Shown piece after piece: positions 50,377 through 58,555 of a stretch of DNA of 64,000 nt. The notes under the pieces were generated by a model. That model ran no database searches and was not told the DNA's origin. It saw nothing but the letters and a program-made list of their open reading frames with translations. How positions within the stretch are numbered: the first letter of the stretch is position 1; every line of letters begins with the position of its first letter. Source of the DNA: a bacterium (GTDB lineage: Bacteria > UBP6 > UBA1177). The DNA is taken from the NCBI GenBank assembly GCA_017963125.1, contig JAGCUA010000076.1:1-64000 (forward strand), read 5' to 3'. The position numbers and the translations under genes are program-made.

Positions 50377-51111
50377 ATGTATAGTTTACTTATCTCTTTA
50401 GGTATCGGCCTTGTTGTCGGCTTGCTTTTAGGCTTTTTGGTAAATATCGGATTAGGTATTTTTCTCGGCCTTTTCGCTTTTTTCGCAGCGTTCATCTTTT
50501 TTCAGAGATTTTTCTCGAAAAAACTTCAGGCGATTTTCATGGCAGCGAATTTTGAAATCCAGAAACAGCAGTTTGACCGTGCGATAACGGCCTTGAAAGA
50601 AGGTTACCGCTACAACAGATACGCTTTTCTGGTCCAGGCACAGATCGACACGCAGATAGGCATAATCCTATACTCGCAGAAAAAGTTCGGAGAAGCCTAC
50701 AAATATCTCCAAAATTCGAATCCGAGAATAATGATGGGTTATCTGATGTATATAATCGGCTGCATCAAAAACAAAAAAACAGAAAATATCGACAAAAGCA
50801 TCGACCTTCTCATCCGCTTCAACAAAAAAGATCCGTTCGTATATTCCGCGATCGCTTATATTTATGAAGAAGAACTTGACGACCGCGACAAGGCTCTTGC
50901 TACTCTGATGAAAGCGGCGAAGATCATGCCCGACAACCCGAAGATCAAGGAACATCTTCTCGCCTTCCAGAACAACAAAGAGTTCAAAATGGAGAAATAC
51001 GGCGAGCAGTGGTATCAGCTCATGCTTGACAGAAAAGGGCTGACCAAACTTCAGAATAAAATGATAAAGAACCAGCAGAAAAGCATGGGTGTCAGGAATT
51101 TCACAAGATAA
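50377..51111 (+). CDS. Membrane protein with TPR-like repeats
   Basis: The 244-residue protein starts with a 45-residue Gly/Leu/Phe-rich stretch that forms two membrane helices. Helical repeats follow (FEIQKQQFDRAITALKEGYRY, IILYSQKKFGEAYKYLQN, AIAYIYEEELDDRDKALATLMKAAKIMP in segments) with the A/Y/G spacing of TPR motifs. It is probably an inner-membrane scaffold facing the cytoplasm. AAGGAG precedes the ATG. The next gene begins two bases after its stop. Confidence 0.75.
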   Translation: MYSLLISLGIGLVVGLLLGFLVNIGLGIFLGLFAFFAAFIFFQRFFSKKLQAIFMAANFEIQKQQFDRAITALKEGYRYNRYAFLVQAQIDTQIGIILYSQKKFGEAYKYLQNSNPRIMMGYLMYIIGCIKNKKTENIDKSIDLLIRFNKKDPFVYSAIAYIYEEELDDRDKALATLMKAAKIMPDNPKIKEHLLAFQNNKEFKMEKYGEQWYQLMLDRKGLTKLQNKMIKNQQKSMGVRNFTR

Positions 51112-51113
51112 TC

Positions 51114-51626
51114 ATGGATATTTCGATTTTAGAAAAACGGGGGATCAACCCGAAAATCCTCGGTTCGCTGCAAAAAGAGCCTGAACTTCTCGAATTTTCG
51201 CTGCGGATCCTCGAAAAAGCGGATCTCAATGCTAACTCGTTCAAAAATTTTCTTCGCTACACACGTGAGATCGGGCTCCGTGAAGAAAAACCGTTTGACG
51301 AAATATTTGAAAACGCCGGTCTCTTCTCGATTCTGGATAACGAAAATTTGTCCGAAAAAACAAAAGGCGAAGAACTTATGAGCAGGCTTTACAACCTGCG
51401 CTATCCGTTCTGGAGCAGGAAACAGGCCAATTTCACGAAGCTCAAAAACAGATTCTGCGCCGCAACCGGAGGCGATATAGTTTTCCCCGATTTCGCAGAG
51501 GGAAACAGCTTCAAAATTTCGTTCACGATAAAAAACGAAGCCGACATCGAAAAAATCGAGCAGACCATCGCTTCGGCACTGCCTCTTCTCAAAGAATCGC
51601 TTCAAGAAATAAAGGAAAACTCATGA
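51114..51626 (+). CDS. Hypothetical protein, co-transcribed with TPR gene and cobO
   Basis: I do not recognise this 170-residue protein. It lacks a signal peptide and membrane helices. The N-terminal ~110 residues are helical and charged (LEFSLRILEKADLNANSFKN, GEELMSRLYNLRYPF). The last ~60 form probable beta strands and a helix (SFKISFTIKNEADIEKIEQTI). It lies between the TPR gene (two bases) and cobO (13 bases), so it is probably in one operon. Confidence 0.65.
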   Translation: MDISILEKRGINPKILGSLQKEPELLEFSLRILEKADLNANSFKNFLRYTREIGLREEKPFDEIFENAGLFSILDNENLSEKTKGEELMSRLYNLRYPFWSRKQANFTKLKNRFCAATGGDIVFPDFAEGNSFKISFTIKNEADIEKIEQTIASALPLLKESLQEIKENS

Positions 51627-51639
51627 TCGGAGACTAAAA

Positions 51640-52161
51640 ATGGAAGATTGCAAAGGTTATGTTCAGGTTTACACAGGAAACGGCAAAGGAAAAACGACAG
51701 CTTCTTTCGGACTCGCTCTGAGAGCAGCTATGGCAGGCAAAAAAGTGTTCATCGGACAGTTCGTGAAAGGAATGCCTTACAGCGAACTCAAAGCGCCCGA
51801 ATACATCAGAAACATAGAAATCAAACAATACGGTGCCGACTGTTTCATCGTCAAGGCTCCGACAGAGCACGACATCAAAATCGCGCGTGACGGCCTTCAT
51901 GAAATGGCTGAAATCCTTAAAAGCGGAAAATACGATGTCGTCATTATGGACGAGGCGAACATCGCCCTTTTCTACAAACTTTTTTCACCTGAAGAACTTA
52001 TCGAAGCGGTCAGAAACCGTGCGGAACACGTTGAAGTTATCATCACCGGCAGATACGCGCCGCAGGAAATCATCGATTTCGCCGACCTTGTCACCGAAAT
52101 GAAGGAAATCAAGCACTACTACACGAAAGGCGTAGAAGCAAGAACCGGCATCGAGAAATAA
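51640..52161 (+). CDS. cobO: Cob(I)yrinic acid a,c-diamide adenosyltransferase (CobO/CobA/BtuR)
   Basis: The 173-residue enzyme opens with VQVYTGNGKGKTTASFGLALR in its early part: P-loop GNGKGKTT at 13-20, the hallmark of CobA-type ATP:corrinoid adenosyltransferases. KKVFIGQFVKG, YDVVIMDEANIAL and VIITGRYAPQEIIDFADLVTEM follow. It transfers the 5'-deoxyadenosyl group from ATP to cob(I)alamin, making coenzyme B12. Length is typical. A cobalamin riboswitch starts less than 60 bases after its stop, controlling the next gene, so B12 handling is concentrated here. Confidence 0.94.
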   Translation: MEDCKGYVQVYTGNGKGKTTASFGLALRAAMAGKKVFIGQFVKGMPYSELKAPEYIRNIEIKQYGADCFIVKAPTEHDIKIARDGLHEMAEILKSGKYDVVIMDEANIALFYKLFSPEELIEAVRNRAEHVEVIITGRYAPQEIIDFADLVTEMKEIKHYYTKGVEARTGIEK

Positions 52162-52177
52162 TCTTTTCTTTTTTTAA

Positions 52178-52205
52178 TTGACACCCCGTTTTTAAAGCCT
52201 ATATT
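52178..52205 (+). promoter_or_regulatory. Strong promoter for the riboswitch transcript
   Basis: TTGACA (52178-52183), 16 bases, TATATT (52200-52205). The -35 is a perfect consensus. Transcription would start near 52212, at the beginning of the riboswitch. Confidence 0.7.
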
Positions 52206-52208
52206 GCA

Positions 52209-52345
52209 GCGATTTGTTTCTGCGGAAATCGGTGAAAATCCGATGCTGTCCCGCAACCGTGAAGCTTTAAGCCAAGCCGGATACACAGACTCAGATCACG
52301 TTAATGAGTACCCCGAGGAGGGAAAAATTGCGATCCGAGGTTTTC
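52209..52345 (+). promoter_or_regulatory. Cobalamin riboswitch, compact form
   Basis: The core GCTGTCCCGCAACCGTGAA (52245-52263) is the invariant cobalamin-aptamer segment. It is preceded by the hairpin ATCGG-TGAAAAT-CCGAT (52228-52244) and followed by AAGCCAAGCCGGATAC (52269-52284), which stands for the B12-box/second conserved helix. The 5' part is short, because the promoter leaves about 15 bases before the first stem. An expression platform is suggested by CTCAGATCACG (52290-52300) facing GCGATCCGAG (52330-52339). It precedes the lipoprotein start at 52390 and would lower expression when B12 is plentiful. Aptamer confident; limits approximate. Confidence 0.88.
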
Positions 52346-52389
52346 ACAATTTTTCCAGTATTATTCACTTTCCAACAATGGAGGAGAAA

Positions 52390-53973
52390 ATGAAAAAAAC
52401 CTTATCTTTGCTTGCAGTTATTCTTGTGCTTGTTTTCGCAGTGTCGTGCGGAAGCAGCAAAAAAGACGACAAAGACACGACCGACACTGACACCGTTGAC
52501 GACACTGATGTTGCAGACACTGACATCGAACCGACTGATGATCCGACAGAAGAACCAACCAACGAACCAACTGACGATCCGACGACTGAACCCACCGGTG
52601 AACCGACAACGGAACCGACTGAAGAACCGACAGAACCAACTGAGCCGACTGAAGAACCTGTCAAGACACTCGAAATTATCGGCAGATACATGGACGATTT
52701 CGACACTTCCCATGTCATTACCGAAACTGAATGGACATCGAGATCTTCTCACGGCACAACAGTTTCTCACATCTCGCAATACGACAACGAACAGGATTTC
52801 ATCATCGCGAAGAACGATTCTGAAAAATCATGGAATCCTGATAAATGGAGCAGATTCGACTACATCGTAAAAAACGGTGATATATACTACTGTCAGACCG
52901 CTTATGACAAAGAGACTGAAGAAGAGGCTCTCGCGACTCAGGCTGCAGACAAAACTGATCCGGAAAGTTCAGGATGCGGCGGTTACGCTTGGACAAAACT
53001 GCATAAAGATACAGTTGAAATTATCGGAAGATTCAACGACAACTGGGGCATGAGCCACATCATCTCCAACACCGCATGGTTCCAGCCGTCGTCCTACGGC
53101 GATTCGCTTTTCCACATCACTCAGTTTGACAGCGTTGACAATGTCATAATAGCTCACAATGATGAAACACATCCTTGGGCATCGAATAAGTGGAGCCGAT
53201 TCGACTATGTCATAAAAGAGGGAAAAATCTACTACTGCCAGATCACTTACGACAAAGAAACTGAAGATGCGGCTCTTGCCGTAACAACAGCCGACAGAGA
53301 AAATCTCACGGCAGGATGCAATGCAAATCCTTGGAGCGAGCTTATCGCAGTCGTTGAAGAGCCGATCGACAAAGACGATACAAAAATCGTCGCATGGGCA
53401 ACCGGATATAAAGATTATCAGGCCGGCGAAGGCGTTGATGAAGACTGGAAAACTCCCGAAAAAGCTCTCGGTAAAGCTGTCGGCGATTCCTATGACGTCG
53501 TCGTTTTAGGTGACGGCGGAAGCATAGTTCTTACTTTTGCAAAACCGATCACAGACGGCGAAGGTGCCGATTTCGCGGTTTTCGAGAACAGTTTCAACGA
53601 CACCTTCCTTGAACTCGGAACAGTCGAAGTCAGCAGCGACGGCGAACACTTTGTTGCATTTGACCACTTCTACCTTGGACTTGAAGAAATCGGCGGAACA
53701 GGTTCGCACGATGCAAGCTTGATTTGGGGATTCGCAGGCAAATTCAAACAGGGCAAAGGCAACATGTTCGACCTTGCTGAACTTGAGAACAAAGCGGAAG
53801 TTGTCGACGGAACAGTCGATCTTGAAGCGATCACACACGTTAAAATCGTTGATGTGATAGGCGACGGTTCTCAGCTTGATTCGATCGGCGACCCGGTTTT
53901 TGACCCGTATCCGACGACAGGAAGCGCAGGTTTCGACCTTGACGCTGTCGCAGTAATCAACGAAAAAGAATAA
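52390..53973 (+). CDS. Riboswitch-controlled surface lipoprotein, probable cobalamin-binding or uptake protein
   Basis: The start at 52390 has GGAGG five bases upstream and gives a lipobox FAVSC; 527 residues. A Thr/Asp then EPT-rich stalk spans ~25-92. Two ~115-residue repeats follow, beginning EIIGRY at 95 and EIIGRF at 210. They share SHxI, W-x-x-S-S, NKWSRFDYxxKxGxIYYCQ and YDKETExxAL. The last domain (about 331-527: GDGGSIVLTFAKPITDGEGADFAVFEN in segments, SSDGEHFVAF, GFDLDAVAV) resembles, as I recall, a surface-protein domain found near cobalamin-transport genes in Bacteroidetes. The riboswitch and adjacent cobO support a B12 role. No TonB receptor or ABC importer is adjacent. Function is inferred from regulation. 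Confidence 0.8.
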   Translation: MKKTLSLLAVILVLVFAVSCGSSKKDDKDTTDTDTVDDTDVADTDIEPTDDPTEEPTNEPTDDPTTEPTGEPTTEPTEEPTEPTEPTEEPVKTLEIIGRYMDDFDTSHVITETEWTSRSSHGTTVSHISQYDNEQDFIIAKNDSEKSWNPDKWSRFDYIVKNGDIYYCQTAYDKETEEEALATQAADKTDPESSGCGGYAWTKLHKDTVEIIGRFNDNWGMSHIISNTAWFQPSSYGDSLFHITQFDSVDNVIIAHNDETHPWASNKWSRFDYVIKEGKIYYCQITYDKETEDAALAVTTADRENLTAGCNANPWSELIAVVEEPIDKDDTKIVAWATGYKDYQAGEGVDEDWKTPEKALGKAVGDSYDVVVLGDGGSIVLTFAKPITDGEGADFAVFENSFNDTFLELGTVEVSSDGEHFVAFDHFYLGLEEIGGTGSHDASLIWGFAGKFKQGKGNMFDLAELENKAEVVDGTVDLEAITHVKIVDVIGDGSQLDSIGDPVFDPYPTTGSAGFDLDAVAVINEKE

Positions 53974-53974
53974 C

Positions 53975-54007
53975 TCGTTCTTATCGATTAAGTTCGTTCT
54001 TCTCGAT
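53975..54007 (+). repeat. Short direct repeat TCGTTCTTMTCGAT
   Basis: TCGTTCTTATCGAT (53975-53988) recurs as TCGTTCTTCTCGAT (53994-54007), 19 bases apart, in the spacer before rsmB. Meaning unknown. Confidence 0.5.
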
Positions 54008-54079
54008 CGAAAATCATGATTTCTTTCCCATTTTTCTTAACTGTGCTATAAACTTCCGGATTTTGATTTCGGAGGAGAT

Positions 54080-55393
54080 GTGAGCAGTAAAAAGACAAAA
54101 GATCCGAGACTTGTGGCAAGTTCGCTTATCCAGGATGTGCTTGACCAGTCCTTTTTCGTGAACGAACTTCTGAACGATTCACTTTCGGCTTTCGATTTTC
54201 CGAAAAGACGCTTCATCACGGAACTTGTCTACGGCACGGTTCGGAATTTAACCCACCTCGACTACTGGATCCTCAAAGTTTTCAAAAAGCCGCTGAAAAA
54301 AATCGACAAGAATCTTCTTTCACTGCTTCGCGTCTCGCTTTACCAGATACTTTTCATGTCGAACAGAGAGGCAGCGACGATCGTTTTCGAGGCGGCAGAA
54401 CTTGCGAAACGCTGCGGAAACGACAAAACGGCCGGTTTTGTCAATTTCATTCTGCGCGAGATCCTTCGCATCGGTCCGACACGCGAGAACATGGAAGCAG
54501 ATTTTGCCGGAAAACACGACGAATTTCTGCAGACGTATTATTCCGTTCCCGACTGGTTTTACGCGAGGATAAAGGCTCAGGCGGAAACTTTGGGCAAGGA
54601 TGTCGAAGAATATCTGCAGATCGTGAACAAGCCGCTCGGGATCACTCTCAGAATAGAAGGCGACGAAAATTTGAGGCAGCAGATCATCGAAAAGCTCGTT
54701 TCGAAAGGGGCTTCAGCCGAAGAGGCAAAGCTCAGTCCGTACGGGATCTGCACGAACAAGGCTGTCAACTTCTCGATGCTGAAAGGCTTCGACAACATCT
54801 ACATTCAGGATGAATCGTCACAGCTTTCAGTCCTCGAAATGGATATCAAAAAGGGTGACAAAATTCTTGATATCTGCGCGGCTCCTGGCGGAAAAACACT
54901 TTTTGCATCGTATCTGACAGGCGATGAAGGCTTCGTCACAGCAGCCGATGTCAACGGAAACCGTCTCAATATGCTTGCAGACGTCGTCATCCAGCACGGA
55001 AAGAAAAATATCGGAATGAAACTCCACGACGCGACCAAAGACAACCCCGAATGGCACAACGCTTTCGACAGAGTTCTCCTTGACGCACCTTGCAGCGCGC
55101 TCGGAACAGTGAGAAGACACCCTGAGACAAAATGGATAAAGAATGACAACGACCCGGCGAAAATGGCAGCAATTTCGGGAAAGATCCTAGAAAAAGCTGG
55201 CAGATACCTGAAAAAAGGCGGCATCCTCGTCTTTTCAGTCTGCACTTTCACAAAAGAGGAAACACTTGAACAGATCAAACGTTTCTCCGCGCATCACCCT
55301 GAATTTAGCGTGGAAAAATCGTATTTCACCGTCACCGGTCCCGACGACAACAGAGACATATTTTTCATCTGCAGAATGAGGAAAATAAAATGA
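54080..55393 (+). CDS. rsmB: 16S rRNA (cytosine-C5) methyltransferase RsmB
   Basis: The 437-residue protein combines an N-terminal NusB-like RNA-binding domain (RRFITELVYGTVRNLTHLDY, LLRVSLYQILFM, FVNFILREI) with a SAM methyltransferase domain: ILDICAAPGGKTL, DVNGNRLNML and the m5C motifs DAPCSALGTVRRHPE with Cys338 and FSVCTFTKEE with Cys388. This is RsmB/Sun, which methylates C967 of 16S rRNA. The start is GTG at 54080 behind GGAGGA. The last four bases overlap the next lipoprotein gene. Confidence 0.94.
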   Translation: MSSKKTKDPRLVASSLIQDVLDQSFFVNELLNDSLSAFDFPKRRFITELVYGTVRNLTHLDYWILKVFKKPLKKIDKNLLSLLRVSLYQILFMSNREAATIVFEAAELAKRCGNDKTAGFVNFILREILRIGPTRENMEADFAGKHDEFLQTYYSVPDWFYARIKAQAETLGKDVEEYLQIVNKPLGITLRIEGDENLRQQIIEKLVSKGASAEEAKLSPYGICTNKAVNFSMLKGFDNIYIQDESSQLSVLEMDIKKGDKILDICAAPGGKTLFASYLTGDEGFVTAADVNGNRLNMLADVVIQHGKKNIGMKLHDATKDNPEWHNAFDRVLLDAPCSALGTVRRHPETKWIKNDNDPAKMAAISGKILEKAGRYLKKGGILVFSVCTFTKEETLEQIKRFSAHHPEFSVEKSYFTVTGPDDNRDIFFICRMRKIK

Positions 55394-56091
55394 AGAAATT
55401 CTTTTTTTTATCTTTATGCGCGCTTTTCATTTTTACCGGATGTGGAGGCGCTTCAAACGGGAACGAAGAAGACAACATTGATACCGAAAACTCTATGGCA
55501 GATGAAGAAAACAAAATTCCCGACGCCTGCACTGAAGCAGGATTTGAAGGTGCGGTATTCGATGAAGAAGGTGAAGTCTGTGTTTGTCCCGGAGCTTATA
55601 ACTTCGGCACAGGTGATAAAAGCAAAAAATGTCTTCCTGTCAAATGCAGTGCTGCAAGTTCAACTCCGTGTGTTGATTTAGAAACAGATTTAATCTGGTC
55701 CGGGAAATATTTTGATAAAATGGATTGGCTTTCGGCTGTAAACTACTGCCAAAACCTGGCTGAAGGCAAATACTATGATTGGCGTATGCCGACAATCAGC
55801 GAACTTAGAACACTTATACAAAACTGTAAAAGCACAGAAACTGACGGAAAATGCTCAATCACTGACAGTTCTCACTATTATTATTCTTCTGAACAAGACG
55901 AAAAAAACCTCTGTGCCGGCTGCCCTCTTGATAGCAGCGGGAAATACAGCAAACTGGGAGATGCTGATGTGTTCTGGTCTTGCTCTCTTTGCTCTGATAA
56001 TGATTGGTTAGTATGGGACGTTGGATTCGACTATGGGGATGTGCGTTATGCCGGTAAGAGCGGCAGCCACTTCGTCCGCTGCGTGAGGTAG
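55390..56091 (+). CDS. DUF1566 (Lcl) lipoprotein
   Basis: The 233-residue protein has a lipobox IFTGC (residues 14-18) and a short acidic linker. A small Cys pair region follows (CVCPGAYNFGTGDKSKKC). Then comes a complete DUF1566 domain: DLIWSGKYFDKMDWLSAVNYC, YYDWRMPTISELRTLI, YYYSSEQDE, VWDVGFDYGDVRYAGKSGSHFVRCVR in successive blocks. The same domain ends the lipoprotein at 1-1344. The molecular role of the fold is unknown; it is exported and probably surface-exposed. The ATGA overlap couples it to rsmB, an unusual housekeeping-surface pairing. Confidence 0.85.
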   Translation: MKKFFFLSLCALFIFTGCGGASNGNEEDNIDTENSMADEENKIPDACTEAGFEGAVFDEEGEVCVCPGAYNFGTGDKSKKCLPVKCSAASSTPCVDLETDLIWSGKYFDKMDWLSAVNYCQNLAEGKYYDWRMPTISELRTLIQNCKSTETDGKCSITDSSHYYYSSEQDEKNLCAGCPLDSSGKYSKLGDADVFWSCSLCSDNDWLVWDVGFDYGDVRYAGKSGSHFVRCVR

Positions 56092-56177
56092 TGCAACGAC
56101 CAAGCTCAGCAACCGCGCTCATAAAAATCACGTGGATTTTTTCAAAAAATTGAGTATAATACAGCGGTTTTTGCGTA

Positions 56178-56429
56178 TTGGAGGTAAAAATGAGCTTTGA
56201 AGTTTTTGAAAGAGAATTGAGCGCACTCACGGCTGAACAGCAGGCTATCGTTTACAATTTAGTCGTTTCGCTCAGAAACATGAATGAAAACAGACATGAA
56301 GAGAGTGAAATGTCGAAAGAAGAAACGATGAAGCTGTTTAACGATCTTTCCGGTTGCATTAAAAGTGAAACTCCTGTTGATGCACGTAAGGAATATCTCG
56401 AATATTTGGATGAGCGTTACGGAGTGTAG
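56178..56429 (+). CDS. Putative antitoxin of a PIN-type toxin-antitoxin pair
   Basis: The 83-residue acidic protein (MSFEVFERELSALTAEQQAIV) is mostly helical and has a charged C-terminus (KEYLEYLDERYGV). Its position directly before a PIN-domain gene and its size fit VapB-type antitoxins, though no DNA-binding fold is obvious. A TATAAT at 56155-56160 and GGAGG precede it. Its last codons contain the GGAGTG that serves the toxin gene. Confidence 0.65.
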   Translation: MEVKMSFEVFERELSALTAEQQAIVYNLVVSLRNMNENRHEESEMSKEETMKLFNDLSGCIKSETPVDARKEYLEYLDERYGV

Positions 56430-56430
56430 T

Positions 56431-56847
56431 ATGCGGATTCTGCTTGACACAAATATTTTGCTGAACTGGCTCATCGAAACGAATTCAAAGCATGCGGAAG
56501 CAAAGCAGCTCGTGCAATCATGCCTCTTTGACGACATAACTGAAGGATATGTCACCTCGCATTCCCTCACAGATGTTTTCTATATTTTGCGCAAATATCA
56601 CCACTCGACAGAAATACGTAGAAAATTCATTCTGATTATGGTGAATAATTTCACTATTCTTACCGAAAACAAAGAACGATTCCTCGAATCATTGAACGAT
56701 TCAGATTTTTTTGATCTCGAAGACGGCTTGCAGATGAAATGCGCTGAAAACGCCGTGCTCGATTATATCGTCACCGAAAATCTTAAAGATTTCAAAAACT
56801 CAAAAATTCCGGCAATCAGCATCGAAGAAATTCTGAAAAAGCTGTAA
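56431..56847 (+). CDS. PIN-domain ribonuclease toxin (VapC-like)
   Basis: The 138-residue protein begins MRILLDTNILLNWL, with Asp6 as the first acidic residue of the PIN active site. SHSLTDVFYILRKYH and DLEDGLQMKCAENAVLDYIVTEN supply the later acidic residues, and DFKNSKIPAISIEEIL closes the fold. VapC-type toxins cleave RNA in a metal-dependent way. I chose the ATG at 56431, one base after the antitoxin stop; a longer frame would overlap the antitoxin. The pair sits between rsmB-DUF1566 and rpe. Confidence 0.85.
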   Translation: MRILLDTNILLNWLIETNSKHAEAKQLVQSCLFDDITEGYVTSHSLTDVFYILRKYHHSTEIRRKFILIMVNNFTILTENKERFLESLNDSDFFDLEDGLQMKCAENAVLDYIVTENLKDFKNSKIPAISIEEILKKL

Positions 56848-57023
56848 ACATCCTCTCAAGCGGTGCAAATAGAAACTTTTTGAAGTTTTAAATGTGAAAG
56901 TAGAAAATTGCGGCGGAAAAACAGAGTTCCCGCTTTCTTGCATTTAAAACCTGTTTGAATATAAAACTTCCGCGTTTTAGCACTGTAACAGATGAATTTT
57001 TGTGACTTTTTAAGGAGACAAAA

Positions 57024-57677
57024 ATGATAAAAATTGCTCCTTCGATCCTTTCAGCCGACTTTTTAAAACTTGAGGAAGAAATCCGTTCAATCGAAACAAG
57101 CGGCGCAGATCTTGTCCATCTCGACATCATGGACGGTCACTTCGTTCCGAACATCACGTTCGGTCCGATGATAGTGAAGCAGATACGGCCTCTCGTAAAA
57201 CTTCCTTTTGACGCGCATCTCATGATCGAAAATCCGACACAGTTCATCCAGAAGTTCGCCGATGCGGGATGCGAAATGATCACTGTTCACGCCGAAACTG
57301 AGCAACACCTTCACCGCACTCTGCAGTTTATAAAAAGGCTCGGACTCAAGGCCGGAATTTCGGTAAATCCGCACACGGCGGTCGATTTTCTCCCCTATGT
57401 AGGCGATCTGTGCGACCTTTTCCTCGTGATGAGCGTAAATCCCGGTTTCGGCGGTCAGGAATACATAAAAAGTGCTTCCGAAAAAATCAGAAAAGTTGCC
57501 GAGATCCGCGAAAAATACGGCTTTAACTACGAAATTTCAGTCGACGGCGGCGTAAACGCAAAAACCCTGCCTGAAATCATTAAAGCGGGAGCCGATATCG
57601 CCGTCATGGGATCCTACTTCTTCGGCAAACCGGCTGCGGAAAGAAGCGAACTTGTAAGAAATGCGAAAAATCTGTAA
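57024..57677 (+). CDS. rpe: Ribulose-phosphate 3-epimerase
   Basis: The 217-residue TIM barrel starts IKIAPSILSADFLKLEEEI and shows VHLDIMDGHFVPNITFGP, DAHLMIENP, ITVHAE, LVMSVNPGFGGQ and VDGGVNAKT. These carry the metal-binding His/Asp residues of Rpe, which interconverts ribulose-5-phosphate and xylulose-5-phosphate in the pentose phosphate pathway. AAGGAG precedes the ATG. nadC follows after 15 bases. Confidence 0.96.
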   Translation: MIKIAPSILSADFLKLEEEIRSIETSGADLVHLDIMDGHFVPNITFGPMIVKQIRPLVKLPFDAHLMIENPTQFIQKFADAGCEMITVHAETEQHLHRTLQFIKRLGLKAGISVNPHTAVDFLPYVGDLCDLFLVMSVNPGFGGQEYIKSASEKIRKVAEIREKYGFNYEISVDGGVNAKTLPEIIKAGADIAVMGSYFFGKPAAERSELVRNAKNL

Positions 57678-57692
57678 AAACAGGAGATAAAA

Positions 57693-58538
57693 ATGAGATG
57701 TCCCGACTATGTAACCAAGGAATTTATAGCGCATGTCATCAGAGAGGATCTGGGGCGCGGCGATGTTACGACAAACTTTGTCTGCGATGAGCCGCGTAAC
57801 GGCAGGGCTTTCATCAAGGCGAAAAGCGACCTCGTGCTGTGCGGAGTCGACTTGGCAGCATATATATTTGAATTTATTGACGAAACTCTTGACGTCGAAC
57901 TTCTGGCGCGTGACGGTGAAAAACTCTGCGCAGGCGAAAGAATAATGAACATCTCGGGAAACGCGGCATCGATACTCAAGGCCGAAAGAACAGCTCTCAA
58001 CTTCCTGCAGAGGCTTAGCGGCATCGCATCGCTTACGGCTGAATATGTTAATGAAATCGACAAATATTCTGAAACTAAAATCGCCGACACGAGAAAAACG
58101 ACTCCGGGACTCCGGACTTTGGAAAAATACGCGGTCCGCACCGGCGGAGGCAGCAATCACCGCTTCGGGCTTGACGACGGAGTGATGATCAAAGACAACC
58201 ACATCGTTCTTGCAGGCTCGATCACGCAGGCTGTCGAAAACGTAAGAAGCAAGATCCATCACCTTCTTAAAATCGAAGTCGAAACGACGAATTTAGACGA
58301 AGTGGAAGAGGCTCTTGCGGCAAAAGCCGATGTGATCATGCTTGACAACATGGACTATGACATGATGGCTGAAGCCATCGAAATAATCGGGGACAGCGCA
58401 AAAATCGAAATTTCGGGAGGCGTCACCCTTGAACGGATCAATGAACTTTCAAAACTCGGTGCTGACTTCATTTCGGTCGGAGCGCTCACCCACTCCGCTG
58501 TCGCGAAAGACATCAACCTCACCCTTGAAATCGTTTAA
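57693..58538 (+). CDS. nadC: Nicotinate-nucleotide pyrophosphorylase (quinolinate phosphoribosyltransferase)
   Basis: The 281-residue protein contains DLGRGDVTTNFV, ERTALNFLQRLSGIASLT, ADTRKTTPGLRTLEKYAV, GGGSNHRFGLDDGVMIKDNH, IEVETTNLDEVEEAL, IMLDNM and IEISGGVTLERI, the full NadC signature. It condenses quinolinate with PRPP to nicotinate mononucleotide in de novo NAD synthesis. AGGAG precedes the ATG. Probably co-transcribed with rpe. Confidence 0.96.
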   Translation: MRCPDYVTKEFIAHVIREDLGRGDVTTNFVCDEPRNGRAFIKAKSDLVLCGVDLAAYIFEFIDETLDVELLARDGEKLCAGERIMNISGNAASILKAERTALNFLQRLSGIASLTAEYVNEIDKYSETKIADTRKTTPGLRTLEKYAVRTGGGSNHRFGLDDGVMIKDNHIVLAGSITQAVENVRSKIHHLLKIEVETTNLDEVEEALAAKADVIMLDNMDYDMMAEAIEIIGDSAKIEISGGVTLERINELSKLGADFISVGALTHSAVAKDINLTLEIV

Positions 58539-58555
58539 AAACATTGGAGAATATC

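Noticed and set aside
53985-54079. A promoter for rsmB around CTATAAAC (54046-54053)
   Set aside because: No acceptable -35 stands at the right spacing, so it was not annotated.
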